This document shows positions 16,132 through 23,909 of a DNA stretch of 64,000 nucleotides, piece after piece. Position numbers and translations under genes: made by a program. The notes under the pieces are model-generated. The model was given only the letters and a program-made list of their open reading frames with translations, had not been told where the DNA came from and made no database searches. Within the stretch, counting starts at the first letter, position 1; each line of letters starts with the position of its first letter. Origin of the DNA: Streptomyces sp. SA15 (GTDB lineage: Bacteria > Actinomycetota > Actinomycetes > Streptomycetales > Streptomycetaceae); assembly GCF_002291145.1 (NCBI RefSeq), contig NZ_NTGE01000084.1, positions 67,443-131,442 of the forward strand. The letters are read 5' to 3'.

Positions 16132-17103
16132 TCAGGAGGTGTGGGGGAGGCGTTGGGCGGGAATGACGCCGAGGCGGCCCGCCTGGTAGTCCTCGAACGC
16201 CTGTTGGACCTCTTCGGGGGTGTTCATCACGAACGGGCCGTACTGGACGACGGGTTCGCGGATGGGGCGGCCGCCCAGTACGAAGAGCTCCAGCTTGGGA
16301 GAGCGGGACTCCTGCACGCGGTCGGCGGCCAGGCGCAGTGCGTCGCCCGCGCCGAGGACGGCGAGCCGGCCCTCCAGGATGGGGTGGGCTTCGCTGCCGA
16401 CCGTTCCGTGGCCCGCCAGGGCGTAGACCAGGGCGTTGTCAGCGGGGTCCCACGGCAGGTCGACCCGGGCGCCGGGCTCGATGGTGAGGTGGGCGACGGT
16501 GATCGGGGTGTGGGTGATGCCCGGGCCGGTGTGTCCGGCGATGTCGCCGGCTATCACGCGGATCAGCGCGCCGCCGTCGGGGGTGGTGACCAGTCCGGCG
16601 TGCTTGCCGCGGATGTCCTGATAGCGGGGCGGGCTCATCTTCTTGGCGCGGGGCAGGTTGACCCACAACTGCACGCCGTGGAAGACCCCGCCGCTCCTGA
16701 CGAGCCGCTCCGGCGGCTTCTCGATGTGCAGGATTCCGGCCCCCGCGGTCATCCACTGGGTGTCGCCGTCGGTGATCTCTCCACCACCGCCGTTGGAGTC
16801 CTGGTGTTCCACGGCGCCGTCGATGATGTAGGTGACGGTCTCGAAGCCGCGGTGCGGATGCCACGGGGTGCCCGTGGCCTCTCCCGGCGCCTGCTCGACC
16901 TCGCCCATGTGGTCCATGTGCACGAACGGATCGAGCTCCGGCAACGGGACCCCGGCGAAGGCACGGCGCACCGGGAATCCCTCACCCTCGAAGCCGTGCT
17001 GCGCTGTTGTCAGGCGGCGGACGGGCCGGTAGACCGTGCCGGCCGGGTCCAGCTCCGGCAGGCGCGGCAGGACCAGTACGTCGTCCACGGTGATGGCAGG
17101 CAT
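16132..17103 (-). CDS. Pirin-family bicupin
   Basis: A 323-residue cytoplasmic bicupin. The N-terminal cupin has the pirin metal signature DPFVHMDHMGEVEQAPGEATGTPWHPHRGFETVTYIIDG (His-His-His-Glu ligands) and GDTQWMTAGAGILHIEKPP; the C-terminal cupin is more degenerate. Relatives bind iron, and some act as quercetin dioxygenases or redox-responsive cofactors. ATG 17103 is preceded by AGAGGAGAG. The DoxX gene lies 50 bp upstream on the same strand, so the two form an operon, with TTGA-N4-TCAA motifs before it. A redox-stress role is inferred from that pairing. Confidence 0.88.
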   Translation of the reverse strand: MPAITVDDVLVLPRLPELDPAGTVYRPVRRLTTAQHGFEGEGFPVRRAFAGVPLPELDPFVHMDHMGEVEQAPGEATGTPWHPHRGFETVTYIIDGAVEHQDSNGGGGEITDGDTQWMTAGAGILHIEKPPERLVRSGGVFHGVQLWVNLPRAKKMSPPRYQDIRGKHAGLVTTPDGGALIRVIAGDIAGHTGPGITHTPITVAHLTIEPGARVDLPWDPADNALVYALAGHGTVGSEAHPILEGRLAVLGAGDALRLAADRVQESRSPKLELFVLGGRPIREPVVQYGPFVMNTPEEVQQAFEDYQAGRLGVIPAQRLPHTS

Positions 17104-17153
17104 GTGTTTCTCTCCTCTGTTCCGGTAGCCGGCGGAAGGCGTGCGACTTGCCG

Positions 17154-17531
17154 TCAGAAGGCGTGCGGCCCGAACCGCCCCCAGGCCACGAAGACGGACA
17201 GGGCGAGCAGGACCACGTTCACGACGACCGACTGGGCTTCCCCACGCCGGCTGTGTGTGATCGCGGCGCCGAACATCGTCAGTGCCAGGCCGGACGCGGC
17301 CAGCGGAACCAGATCGGGGACGACATCCACCGCCGCGGGCAGAATCAGCCCGATCGCGGCGAGAACCTCCAGGAGGCCGATCGTCTTGATCAGCCCGGGC
17401 GAGAAGTCCTCGGCCCAGCCCATGGACGGTGAGGCGAGAAGCTTCTCCTTCGGCTGGGCGAGCTTTGCAGCGCCGGCAGCGAGGAAGACCAGAGCGAGCA
17501 GGGCCGCGACAGCCCACAAGGCGACGTTCAC
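17154..17531 (-). CDS. DoxX-family membrane protein
   Basis: A 125-residue protein with four predicted transmembrane helices (VALWAVAALLALVFLAAGAAKL; KTIGLLEVLAAIGLILPAAV; LVPLAASGLALTMFGAAITH; SVVVNVVLLALSVFVAWG). The motif AAGAAKLAQPKEKL after helix 1 is typical of DoxX/DoxD-like proteins, which associate with quinone or redox metabolism. GTG 17531 follows AGAGGT at five bases. It leads the pirin operon. Confidence 0.82.
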   Translation of the reverse strand: MNVALWAVAALLALVFLAAGAAKLAQPKEKLLASPSMGWAEDFSPGLIKTIGLLEVLAAIGLILPAAVDVVPDLVPLAASGLALTMFGAAITHSRRGEAQSVVVNVVLLALSVFVAWGRFGPHAF

Positions 17532-17588
17532 AGATACCTCTTGTGATCGGGTTGTGCGGGCCTGCCTCGCGGTGTCCCACAGCGATGA

Positions 17589-17631
17589 TTGATGCGTCAC
17601 CTAAATTAGAAGAAGGTGGATGACGTGTCAA
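17589..17631. promoter_or_regulatory. Two TTGA-N4-TCA operator-like motifs upstream of doxX-pirin
   Basis: TTGATGCGTCAC at 17589-17600 and ATGACGTGTCAA at 17620-17631 are each within one base of the pattern TTGA-N4-TCAA and lie 58-100 bp upstream of the DoxX start. A perfect copy (TTGATGTGTCAA, 17916-17927) precedes the flavin monooxygenase gene on the other strand. The intervening 17632-17915 holds no convincing gene. Confidence 0.5.
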
Positions 17632-17915
17632 CTGGTCAGGTGATCAAGGCTGTGCGTGACGGCGCCTCCGCCGCGACCGGCACAGGACGGTGCCCAGTAA
17701 CGGCAGGGGATGGATTCGGCGCCCGCGGTCACCCTCGGGAGGGTGACGTGCGCGAGGACGGTCACCGCACTCACTGTTCCACTCATCGATGGCTGGACAC
17801 GGAACTGGGAGAGGCGCGTTCGTGATCACCGCCTCGGCGGCGCGGTGGGTGATCGGCTCGGACGGGCTCGGCGCGACGGAATAGAGACGTTCGGCAGCGT
17901 GTTGCGGGGCTGTAG

Positions 17916-17927
17916 TTGATGTGTCAA
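17916..17927. promoter_or_regulatory. TTGATGTGTCAA operator-like motif before the flavin monooxygenase
   Basis: An exact TTGA-N4-TCAA dyad 20 bp upstream of ATG 17948. It matches two near-copies before the DoxX-pirin operon, suggesting that one regulator controls both units. The regulator is not identified. Confidence 0.5.
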
Positions 17928-17947
17928 TAAATGGAAGGCTGAGGACG

Positions 17948-19054
17948 ATGCAGTTCGGGATCTTCACCGTCGGTGATGTGACCACCGATCCGACCACGGG
18001 GCGCACGCCCAGCGAGTCCGAGCGGATCAAGGCGATGGTCGCCATTGCGCAGAAGGCCGAGGAGGTGGGGCTGGACGTGTTCGCGACCGGCGAGCACCAC
18101 AACCCGCCGTTCGTGCCGTCCTCGCCGACGACGATGCTGGGCTGGATCGCCGCGCGGACCGAGAAGCTGATCCTCTCCACAGCGACCACACTGATCACGA
18201 CGAACGACCCGGTGAAGATCGCCGAGGACTACGCGATGCTGCAACACCTGGCCGACGGTCGCGTGGACCTGGTGATGGGCCGCGGCAACACCGGCCCGGT
18301 CTATCCGTGGTTCGGCAAGGACATCCGCGAGGGCATCAACCTCGCCATCGAGAACTACGCGCTGCTGCGAAAGGTGTGGCGGGAGGACGTGGTCGACTGG
18401 GAGGGGAAGTTCCGTACGCCGTTGCAGGGCTTCACCTCCACGCCGCGGCCGCTGGACGGCGTACCGCCGTTCGTCTGGCACGGCTCCATCCGCTCGCCGG
18501 AGATCGCCGAGCAGGCGGCGTACTACGGCGACGGCTTCTTCGCCAACAACATCTTCTGGCCCAAGGAGCACTTCCAGCGTCTGATCAAGCTGTACCGGGA
18601 GCGGTACGCGCACTACGGCCACGGCAGCCCCGAGCAGGCGATCGTCGGCCTCGGCGGGCACGTCTACATGCGCCGCAGGTCCCAGGACGCCATCCGGGAG
18701 TTCCGCCCGTTCTTCGACCACTCACCGGTGATGGGCGGCGGGATCTCCATGGAGGAGTACATGGAGCAGACCCCGCTGACCGTCGGGACCCCCGAGCAGG
18801 TCATCGAGAAGACGCTCACCTTCCGCGAGCACTTCGGCGACTACCAGCGCCAGCTGTTCGTCGTGGACGGCGGCGGGGTCCCGCAGAAGGCCGTGCTGGA
18901 GCAGATCGACATGCTCGGCGAGGAGGTCGTGCCCGTCCTGCGGAAGGAGTTCGCCAAGGGGCGGCCGGCGAACGTGCCCGACGCCCCCACCCACGCGTCC
19001 CTGCTCGCCGCCCGCGACACCGAGCGTGCACCGGCCGCGGATCCGGTGGCCTGA
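17948..19054 (+). CDS. LLM-class flavin-dependent monooxygenase (luciferase-like)
   Basis: A 368-residue bacterial-luciferase-like TIM-barrel enzyme that would use reduced FMN and oxygen to oxidise an unknown substrate. Marks include MQFGIFTVGDVTTDP, the GEHHNPPFVPSSP strand (EHH is typical of the group), ILSTATTLITTNDPVKIAEDYAMLQHLADGRVDLVMGRG, and PFVWHGSIRSPEIAEQAAYYGDGFFANNIFW. It matches the CE1758-like subgroup by these motifs. I start at ATG 17948; an upstream in-frame start at 17921 would begin inside the operator. The TPR gene follows after 71 bp. The reducing partner is not encoded here. Confidence 0.88.
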   Translation: MQFGIFTVGDVTTDPTTGRTPSESERIKAMVAIAQKAEEVGLDVFATGEHHNPPFVPSSPTTMLGWIAARTEKLILSTATTLITTNDPVKIAEDYAMLQHLADGRVDLVMGRGNTGPVYPWFGKDIREGINLAIENYALLRKVWREDVVDWEGKFRTPLQGFTSTPRPLDGVPPFVWHGSIRSPEIAEQAAYYGDGFFANNIFWPKEHFQRLIKLYRERYAHYGHGSPEQAIVGLGGHVYMRRRSQDAIREFRPFFDHSPVMGGGISMEEYMEQTPLTVGTPEQVIEKTLTFREHFGDYQRQLFVVDGGGVPQKAVLEQIDMLGEEVVPVLRKEFAKGRPANVPDAPTHASLLAARDTERAPAADPVA

Positions 19055-19125
19055 CGGCGGCCGGCCCCATGCCGGTCAGTGTGACGGCACGTACCGAGCG
19101 CAAGGCAACCGGGAAGGACGTACTG

Positions 19126-19563
19126 ATGAGCGACAACTTCAACGACTACCGGGCGAACGGCCAGGTCGCGCCCGACCGTTGGGCAAGCGCCCTGCACCTG
19201 TTCGACGACGGCGCCGGGGTTCCGCACGAGGAGACCACCGTCGAACGCTGGGAGCGGGCCCAGCTGCTCTTCGAGGCCAAGGACTACATCGGCGCAGCCC
19301 GGCTGCTCGCCGCCGTCGTCGAGGAGGCCCCGGAGCAGACCGGCCCCCGGCTGCTGCTGGCCCGCGCCTACTACCATTCCGCACAACTGCGGCGTGCCGA
19401 GGAGCAGTTGCGCAAGGTCATCGACCGCGACCCGGTGGAGCACTACGCCCACCTGATGCTGGGCCGCACCCTGGAACGTCAGGGGCGGCACGAGGAGGCG
19501 GGGCCCTGGCTACGCATGGCCGCCGCGTTCGCGGGCGAGTTTCCGGACGACGATCGATTTTGA
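19126..19563 (+). CDS. Tetratricopeptide-repeat protein, 145 aa
   Basis: A soluble protein with about two to three TPR units: ERWERAQLLFEAKDYIGAARLLAAVVEEAP, TGPRLLLARAYYHSAQLRRAEEQLRKVIDRDP, EHYAHLMLGRTLERQGRHEEAGPWLRMAAAF. Such repeats scaffold protein-protein contacts. It follows the flavin monooxygenase gene on the same strand and may be co-transcribed. Partner unknown. Confidence 0.85.
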   Translation: MSDNFNDYRANGQVAPDRWASALHLFDDGAGVPHEETTVERWERAQLLFEAKDYIGAARLLAAVVEEAPEQTGPRLLLARAYYHSAQLRRAEEQLRKVIDRDPVEHYAHLMLGRTLERQGRHEEAGPWLRMAAAFAGEFPDDDRF

Positions 19564-19631
19564 CCCGTCAACGGTGACGTCGAACAGCCGCTGACGCGGG
19601 TCGAGGAGACCCGCGTCGGCGTCACCCCGCA

Positions 19632-19940
19632 TCAGGCCGGATCATGGGCCGGGGCGGGTGAGGTGGTCGACTGGTCTGCCTGTGCGTCCGGCTCATGGCG
19701 AGCAAGGTGGTGGAAGAGGCTGCCCGGCCACCAGAACCAGCGGCCCAGGTCCAGACGAGGGCCGGGACCAGGACCGTACGGACGAGGAAGGTGTCCAGCA
19801 GGACGCCGATGCCGACGAGGACGCCCATCCGCGCCATGGTGACCAGGGGCAGTCCGGCGAAGACGGCGAAGTCCGTGGCGAGGACGATGCCCGCGGAGGT
19901 GATGACGCCTCCGGTGCTGGTCAGTCGGTCGGAGAGATCA
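19632..19940 (-). pseudogene. C-terminal remnant of an MMPL/RND-type transporter, frameshifted
   Basis: Translation reads SDRLTSTGGVITSAGIVLATDFAVF then MARMGVLVGIGVLLDTFLVRTV, the last membrane helices of MMPL lipid or drug exporters. A one-base deletion near 19755 shifts the frame; in the restored frame the tail continues as LGRWFWWPGSLFHHLARHEP, the standard MMPL ending, to a stop at 19632. The first about 600 residues are absent. It is abutted by the kinase-like gene. Confidence 0.75.
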
Positions 19941-19974
19941 GGAAAGGACGGATGGGGGACGTCTCAGGGGCGGG

Positions 19975-21405
19975 TCAGCGGCGGAAGGCGAGCAGCAGCA
20001 GGAGGATGACCGCGGACGTGGCCGTCCAGACGCCCAGCAGGGTGAGGGCGGCCCACCACCAGGCGGTGCTCGTCAGGCCGATGAGGAGGCCGAAGGCCAA
20101 GGCCCCGTTCACCCATCCGCCCAGGGAGACGGCGTAGTTGACCGGCTCGGGAAAGTCCAGATGATCCACGGCCTCGGAGATGCCGTGGCCGGTGGCGAGA
20201 ACGGCGTAGAAGGACGCGAAGACGGCCGGCACCGCGAGCAGTTCGTTCCACTCGGCCCACGCCACAGGCAGGCCCTTGGTGAAAAACCCGGCGCAGCCGA
20301 ACACCGACGCGCTGACCACGCAGCCGAAGCCGTTGCGGGCCCGGTCGCCCTTGCCGCCCATCGCCATGACGGAGGCCGGGGCCACTGCGGCGAGCAGGGG
20401 CAGTGCCAGGAGCCAGCCGGTCCCCAGCGGTGTCAGCGAGCGGAGCAGCAGCCAGCTCACGCCGGCCGTCACCAGAAGGAGCGCCGACCAGGTCACGCCG
20501 GGCCGCGCGGAACGGCCCAGCGGCGCGGGCGGGCAGCCGGGTGCGGTCGGCAGGGCGGCCAGACGCCGGCGCACGACCTTGGCGTCCCTCGGTCGGCGCT
20601 CCGGCTGCCAGGCGAGGAGGGCGAGGACCAGTTCGTCCCACCCCTCCGGCAGGTCGGGGCGGAGCGCGCTCGGCGGTGCCGGCGGGTCTGTCGCGCTCCA
20701 GGGGTCGGGGCCGTCGGGAAACGGCTGCCGCCCCGTCAGCAACTCGTACAGCATGCACCCCAGTGCGTACAGATCGCTTCGATCGCCGGAGACGTGCGAG
20801 TCCCCGGACACAGCCACGACCTGCTCCAGGGCCTGCTCCGGAGCCACGTACGCAAGCGCATCGGCGGGCTCGCTCGTGCGCAGGCCGGGCATCAGGCGGG
20901 TGGACCAGGCGATCTTGAAGTCCAGCACGACGGAATGGCCGTCCTCGTCGATCATCACGTTGGACGGCTTCAGATGTTCGTGCATCAGGCCCCGCTCCAG
21001 CGCCCGGCAGATCTCCTGCCCCCACCGGGCGATCTCCTCCAGCCCCGGCCGCCGCTCGGCCGACACCCGCTCCAGGGACCGGCCGCGCACCTCCTCCATC
21101 ACGACATACAGCACCGTACGGCCGTCCAGCTCCTCGCCCCCGGAGTCGTAGACCGCCACGATGTGCGGGTGGGGCCCCAGCTTGGCGGCGTCCCGCGCGT
21201 CCCGCTGGAACGACTTGGTCCACCAGCGCGCGTTTCGCCGGTCCTCCCGGTGCTCCCCGGGGCGTATGGGCACCGCCCCGGTCAGCGTCTTGACCGCGAC
21301 ATAGCGAGCAAGCTCCTCATCCCACGCCCGCCACACGGTCTTCGGCCCCTCGCCCCCGATCCGCTCCTCCAGCCGGTACCGCCCACCCAGCAGCGTTGCG
21401 CGCAT
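19975..21405 (-). CDS. Membrane-anchored Ser/Thr kinase-like protein with degenerate catalytic loop (probable pseudokinase)
   Basis: A 476-residue protein with an N-terminal kinase fold (residues about 9-290) and a C-terminal membrane domain with about six helices (VTWSALLLVTAGVSWLLL ... TATSAVILLLLLAF). K39 of VAVKTL is kept, but the glycine loop is IGGEGPKTVW, the HRD motif is HEHLKPSN (H142-E143-H144), so the catalytic Asp is His, and DFG is DFK (162-164). Asn149 and the APE-like YVAPEQAL remain. Most likely it no longer transfers phosphate efficiently and acts as a nucleotide-binding scaffold or sensor. ATG 21405 has AAGGGGAC upstream. The fold is certain; loss of activity is inferred from the missing residues. 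Confidence 0.85.
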   Translation of the reverse strand: MRATLLGGRYRLEERIGGEGPKTVWRAWDEELARYVAVKTLTGAVPIRPGEHREDRRNARWWTKSFQRDARDAAKLGPHPHIVAVYDSGGEELDGRTVLYVVMEEVRGRSLERVSAERRPGLEEIARWGQEICRALERGLMHEHLKPSNVMIDEDGHSVVLDFKIAWSTRLMPGLRTSEPADALAYVAPEQALEQVVAVSGDSHVSGDRSDLYALGCMLYELLTGRQPFPDGPDPWSATDPPAPPSALRPDLPEGWDELVLALLAWQPERRPRDAKVVRRRLAALPTAPGCPPAPLGRSARPGVTWSALLLVTAGVSWLLLRSLTPLGTGWLLALPLLAAVAPASVMAMGGKGDRARNGFGCVVSASVFGCAGFFTKGLPVAWAEWNELLAVPAVFASFYAVLATGHGISEAVDHLDFPEPVNYAVSLGGWVNGALAFGLLIGLTSTAWWWAALTLLGVWTATSAVILLLLLAFRR

Positions 21406-21652
21406 GTCCCGTCCCCTTCGGCGTCGTCGTCGGTCAGGGCACGACACACGCATCCTCGCCGGGCACCGGCGGGACCCCTCCCATGCCGAGTCGGCGGGCC
21501 CACTGTCGGGTCACCGCATTGGTGATCTTGACGGGAGATGCCGCGAAGATCATTCCCACGAGTCCGGAGATCATGTACCGGACAGCCCCTAGGATGGCTG
21601 GCCGCAGTACTTGTATGCGTGCAGAGTTGCGTTCACCGCAGGGAGAATGCCC

Positions 21653-22558
21653 ATGGGCACCAAAGGGGCAGCAGGTACACCGTCCGACAGCGGGGTCTTG
21701 GACGGCCGGTCGGCCGGCCCCATGGTGGCGCGCTTGGTGCTGGGCACGCGGTTACGCAGGCTGCGGGAGGAGCGGCACATCTCCCGAGAGGCCGCGGGAC
21801 GCGTCATCCGCGCCTCCCGGTCGAAGATCAGCCGACTGGAGGGCGGCCGCCATGGGTTCAAACCGCGTGACGTGGCCGATCTGCTCACTCTCTACGGAGT
21901 CACGGACGAGGCCGAGCGCGCCACCTTGCTGACCTTGGCCGACCAGGCCAACACCCCCGCCTGGTGGCAGTACTACAACGACGTGGTGCCCGCGTGGATG
22001 CAGGCCTACCTCGGGGCAGAACAGGCAGCGAGTCTCATCCGCTGCTTCGAGGTGCAACGTGTTCCCGGCTTACTGCAGACCGCCGACTATGCGCGTGCCT
22101 CCGTCCGGCTCGCCCACCCAGGCGCTGGTGCGGAGGAGATCGACCGGCGAGTCGCGTTGCGGATGACACGCCAGCGGATCCTGCACCGCCGGCCGGCGGC
22201 TCAGCTCTGGGCCGTGATCGACGAGGCGGCGCTGCGTCGCCCGGTGGGCGGCATCGGCACGATGCGCGCCCAGCTCAGGCATCTCATCGAGATCTGCCGA
22301 CTCCCGCAGGTCACTGTCCAGATCATGCCGTTCCTCGCCGGCGGCCACGCCGCGGAAAGCGGTCCGGTCACCATCCTGCGCCTGCCCGGCGGTCAGTTGC
22401 CCGACATGGTCTACCTCGAACAGCTCGCCACGGCCCTCTATCCCGACAAGCCGGCCGAGATCGAGTGCTACTGGGATGTCATGAACCGCCTGGTGGTCGA
22501 AGCGGAATCACCGGACGAGACTCCGACGATCCTCCATCGCATCCTCCAGGAGACCTGA
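21653..22558 (+). CDS. XRE-family regulator with DUF5753 domain
   Basis: A 301-residue DNA-binding protein. Residues about 25-85 are the helix-turn-helix (LGTRLRRLREERHISREAAGRVIRASRSKISRLEGG); the rest is DUF5753 (WWQYYNDVVPAWMQAYLGAEQAASLIRCFEVQRVPGLLQTADYARA ... VTVQIMPFLAGGH ... VYLEQLATALY). Such regulators are numerous in Streptomyces and often pair with DUF397 proteins, though none is seen here. ATG 21653 has GCAGGGAG seven bases before it. It is convergent with the DUF574 methyltransferase, a frequent neighbour. Targets unknown. Confidence 0.88.
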   Translation: MGTKGAAGTPSDSGVLDGRSAGPMVARLVLGTRLRRLREERHISREAAGRVIRASRSKISRLEGGRHGFKPRDVADLLTLYGVTDEAERATLLTLADQANTPAWWQYYNDVVPAWMQAYLGAEQAASLIRCFEVQRVPGLLQTADYARASVRLAHPGAGAEEIDRRVALRMTRQRILHRRPAAQLWAVIDEAALRRPVGGIGTMRAQLRHLIEICRLPQVTVQIMPFLAGGHAAESGPVTILRLPGGQLPDMVYLEQLATALYPDKPAEIECYWDVMNRLVVEAESPDETPTILHRILQET

Positions 22559-22589
22559 TCCGGGACGTGGGCCCGACGGTCGGCGGGTT

Positions 22590-23405
22590 TCAGCGCTTGA
22601 GGGCGACACCGCCGTACTGGTGCACCTCCGCGGGCAGGCCCAAGGCCTCGGTGTCAGGACGCCAGCGCGAGCACGACGCCACGCCCGGTTCCAGCAGTTC
22701 CAGACCGTCGAAGTAGCCAGCGATCTGCTCGGGGCTGCGGAGGATGTACGGGATCGAGCCGCCCTCGTTGTACTGCTCGATGGCCTTGACGTAGGACTCA
22801 CTGGTGTTGGTGCTGTCGTACTGCACGAGGTAGCTGCCGGAGGGCAGGGCATCCACCAGCTGCCGCACGATCGAGCGCGCCTCGTCGTAGTCCTCGATGT
22901 GACCCAGGATGCCCATCAGCATGAGAGCGACGGGCTGGTCGAAGTTCAGCGTCTTCGCGGCTTCCCGCACGATGGTGCTCGGCTCGCGCAGGTCGGCGTC
23001 GACATAGTTGGTGACACCTTCGGGGGTGCTGGTGAGCAGCGCGCGGGCGTGGGCCAGCACCAACGGATCGTTGTCGACGTAGACGATCCGGCATTCGGGG
23101 GCCACCCGCTGGGCGATCTCGTGGGTGTTGTCCACATTGGGCAGCCCGGTGCCTATGTCCAGGAACTGCCGGATGCCCTCCTCGGCGGCCAGATGACGTA
23201 CGGCGCGGGCGAGGAAGTACCGTGCGGCACGGGCTCCGGTCTCGATACCGGGGAAGATCTCGCGGAACGCGTCACCGGCGACACGGTCGACCTCGTAGTT
23301 GTCCTTCCCCCCTAGCCAGTAGTTCCAGATCCGGGCCGACTGCGGCACCGAGGTGTCGATCTTGGAGAGGGCTTCCTGCTCGGAATTCGCTGCCTCATCA
23401 GTCAT
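22590..23405 (-). CDS. SAM-dependent methyltransferase, DUF574 family
   Basis: A 271-residue protein with the DUF574 opening SARIWNYWLGGKDNYEVDR, then the SAM-binding core FLDIGTGLPNVDNTHEIAQRVAPECRIVYVDNDPLVLAHARALL, and DYDEARSIVRQLVDALPSGSYLVQYDST. Members of this streptomycete-expanded family are predicted methyltransferases of unknown substrate. ATG 23405 is preceded by GGAG. Its upstream region is shared with the kdp operon. Confidence 0.87.
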   Translation of the reverse strand: MTDEAANSEQEALSKIDTSVPQSARIWNYWLGGKDNYEVDRVAGDAFREIFPGIETGARAARYFLARAVRHLAAEEGIRQFLDIGTGLPNVDNTHEIAQRVAPECRIVYVDNDPLVLAHARALLTSTPEGVTNYVDADLREPSTIVREAAKTLNFDQPVALMLMGILGHIEDYDEARSIVRQLVDALPSGSYLVQYDSTNTSESYVKAIEQYNEGGSIPYILRSPEQIAGYFDGLELLEPGVASCSRWRPDTEALGLPAEVHQYGGVALKR

Positions 23406-23621
23406 GGACGCTCCTGCCTGCGCGTAGTGAGAACCACAAAAAGTCGAACACCAGTCGTGGACGCCCACGTTATTCCCCCCGGCCCGACTCATGTGAATCG
23501 CCGGCCCCAACCTGCCCTTGTTCGGCTGGCAGTTGGCTTGTTCGGCTCCATCAGCGCCCCGTCAGTGTCGCGCCGTTCAGTGTGAAGAACGTGCGTCAGG
23601 GCTGTGTCAAAGGTGGAGGCG

Positions 23622-23678
23622 CCGCCGTTAGAGACGCGTCAACGGCGGTCGATTCCGGTCACGGAGAGGGTTCCCTCT
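23622..23678. promoter_or_regulatory. Two inverted repeats upstream of the kdp operon
   Basis: CCGCCGTT (23622-23629) pairs exactly with AACGGCGG (23641-23648) across 11 bases, and AGAGGG-TT-CCCTCT forms a second dyad at 23665-23678. Both lie 40-100 bp upstream of the first kdp ORF, in the 314-bp gap between divergent genes. They could be the KdpE-binding region or leader hairpins. Confidence 0.45.
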
Positions 23679-23719
23679 ATCCGTCCGCTCCTCTTTCGAA
23701 CCTCTCCTAGGAGTTCGCG

Positions 23720-23803
23720 ATGGCCGATCTGGCCTTCGTCGTCACCACGGTCGCGGTCTTCGCGCTGGTGGCCCTCGTCGCCAAGGGGGTGACGAAGCTG
23801 TGA
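23720..23803 (+). CDS. 27-residue membrane peptide at the head of the kdp operon
   Basis: An ATG with TAGGAG upstream opens [27 protein letters not shown], a single hydrophobic helix with a basic tail. Its stop overlaps the GTG of the KdpF-like ORF (GTGA), so translation is coupled. It may be an additional small subunit or regulator of the Kdp pump. No biochemical role is known to me. Confidence 0.65.
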   Translation: MADLAFVVTTVAVFALVALVAKGVTKL

Positions 23804-23907
23804 CCGCCGAGGCTGCATCCAATCTTGAAATGGGCGTCGGCCTGGTCGTGGCCGTCGCCCTGCTGGGCTATCTGATCCTCGCCCTGATCTTCCCGGAGAG
23901 GTTCTGA
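23800..23907 (+). CDS. kdpF: KdpF-like small subunit, 35 aa
   Basis: GTG-initiated ORF encoding [20 protein letters not shown] and then [15 protein letters not shown]. One transmembrane helix ending in a GYLxxALIxPExF pattern, the hallmark of KdpF, which stabilises the KdpFABC potassium pump. It overlaps the preceding small ORF by four bases and is followed two bases later by kdpA. Confidence 0.8.
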   Translation: MTAEAASNLEMGVGLVVAVALLGYLILALIFPERF

Positions 23908-23909
23908 CT

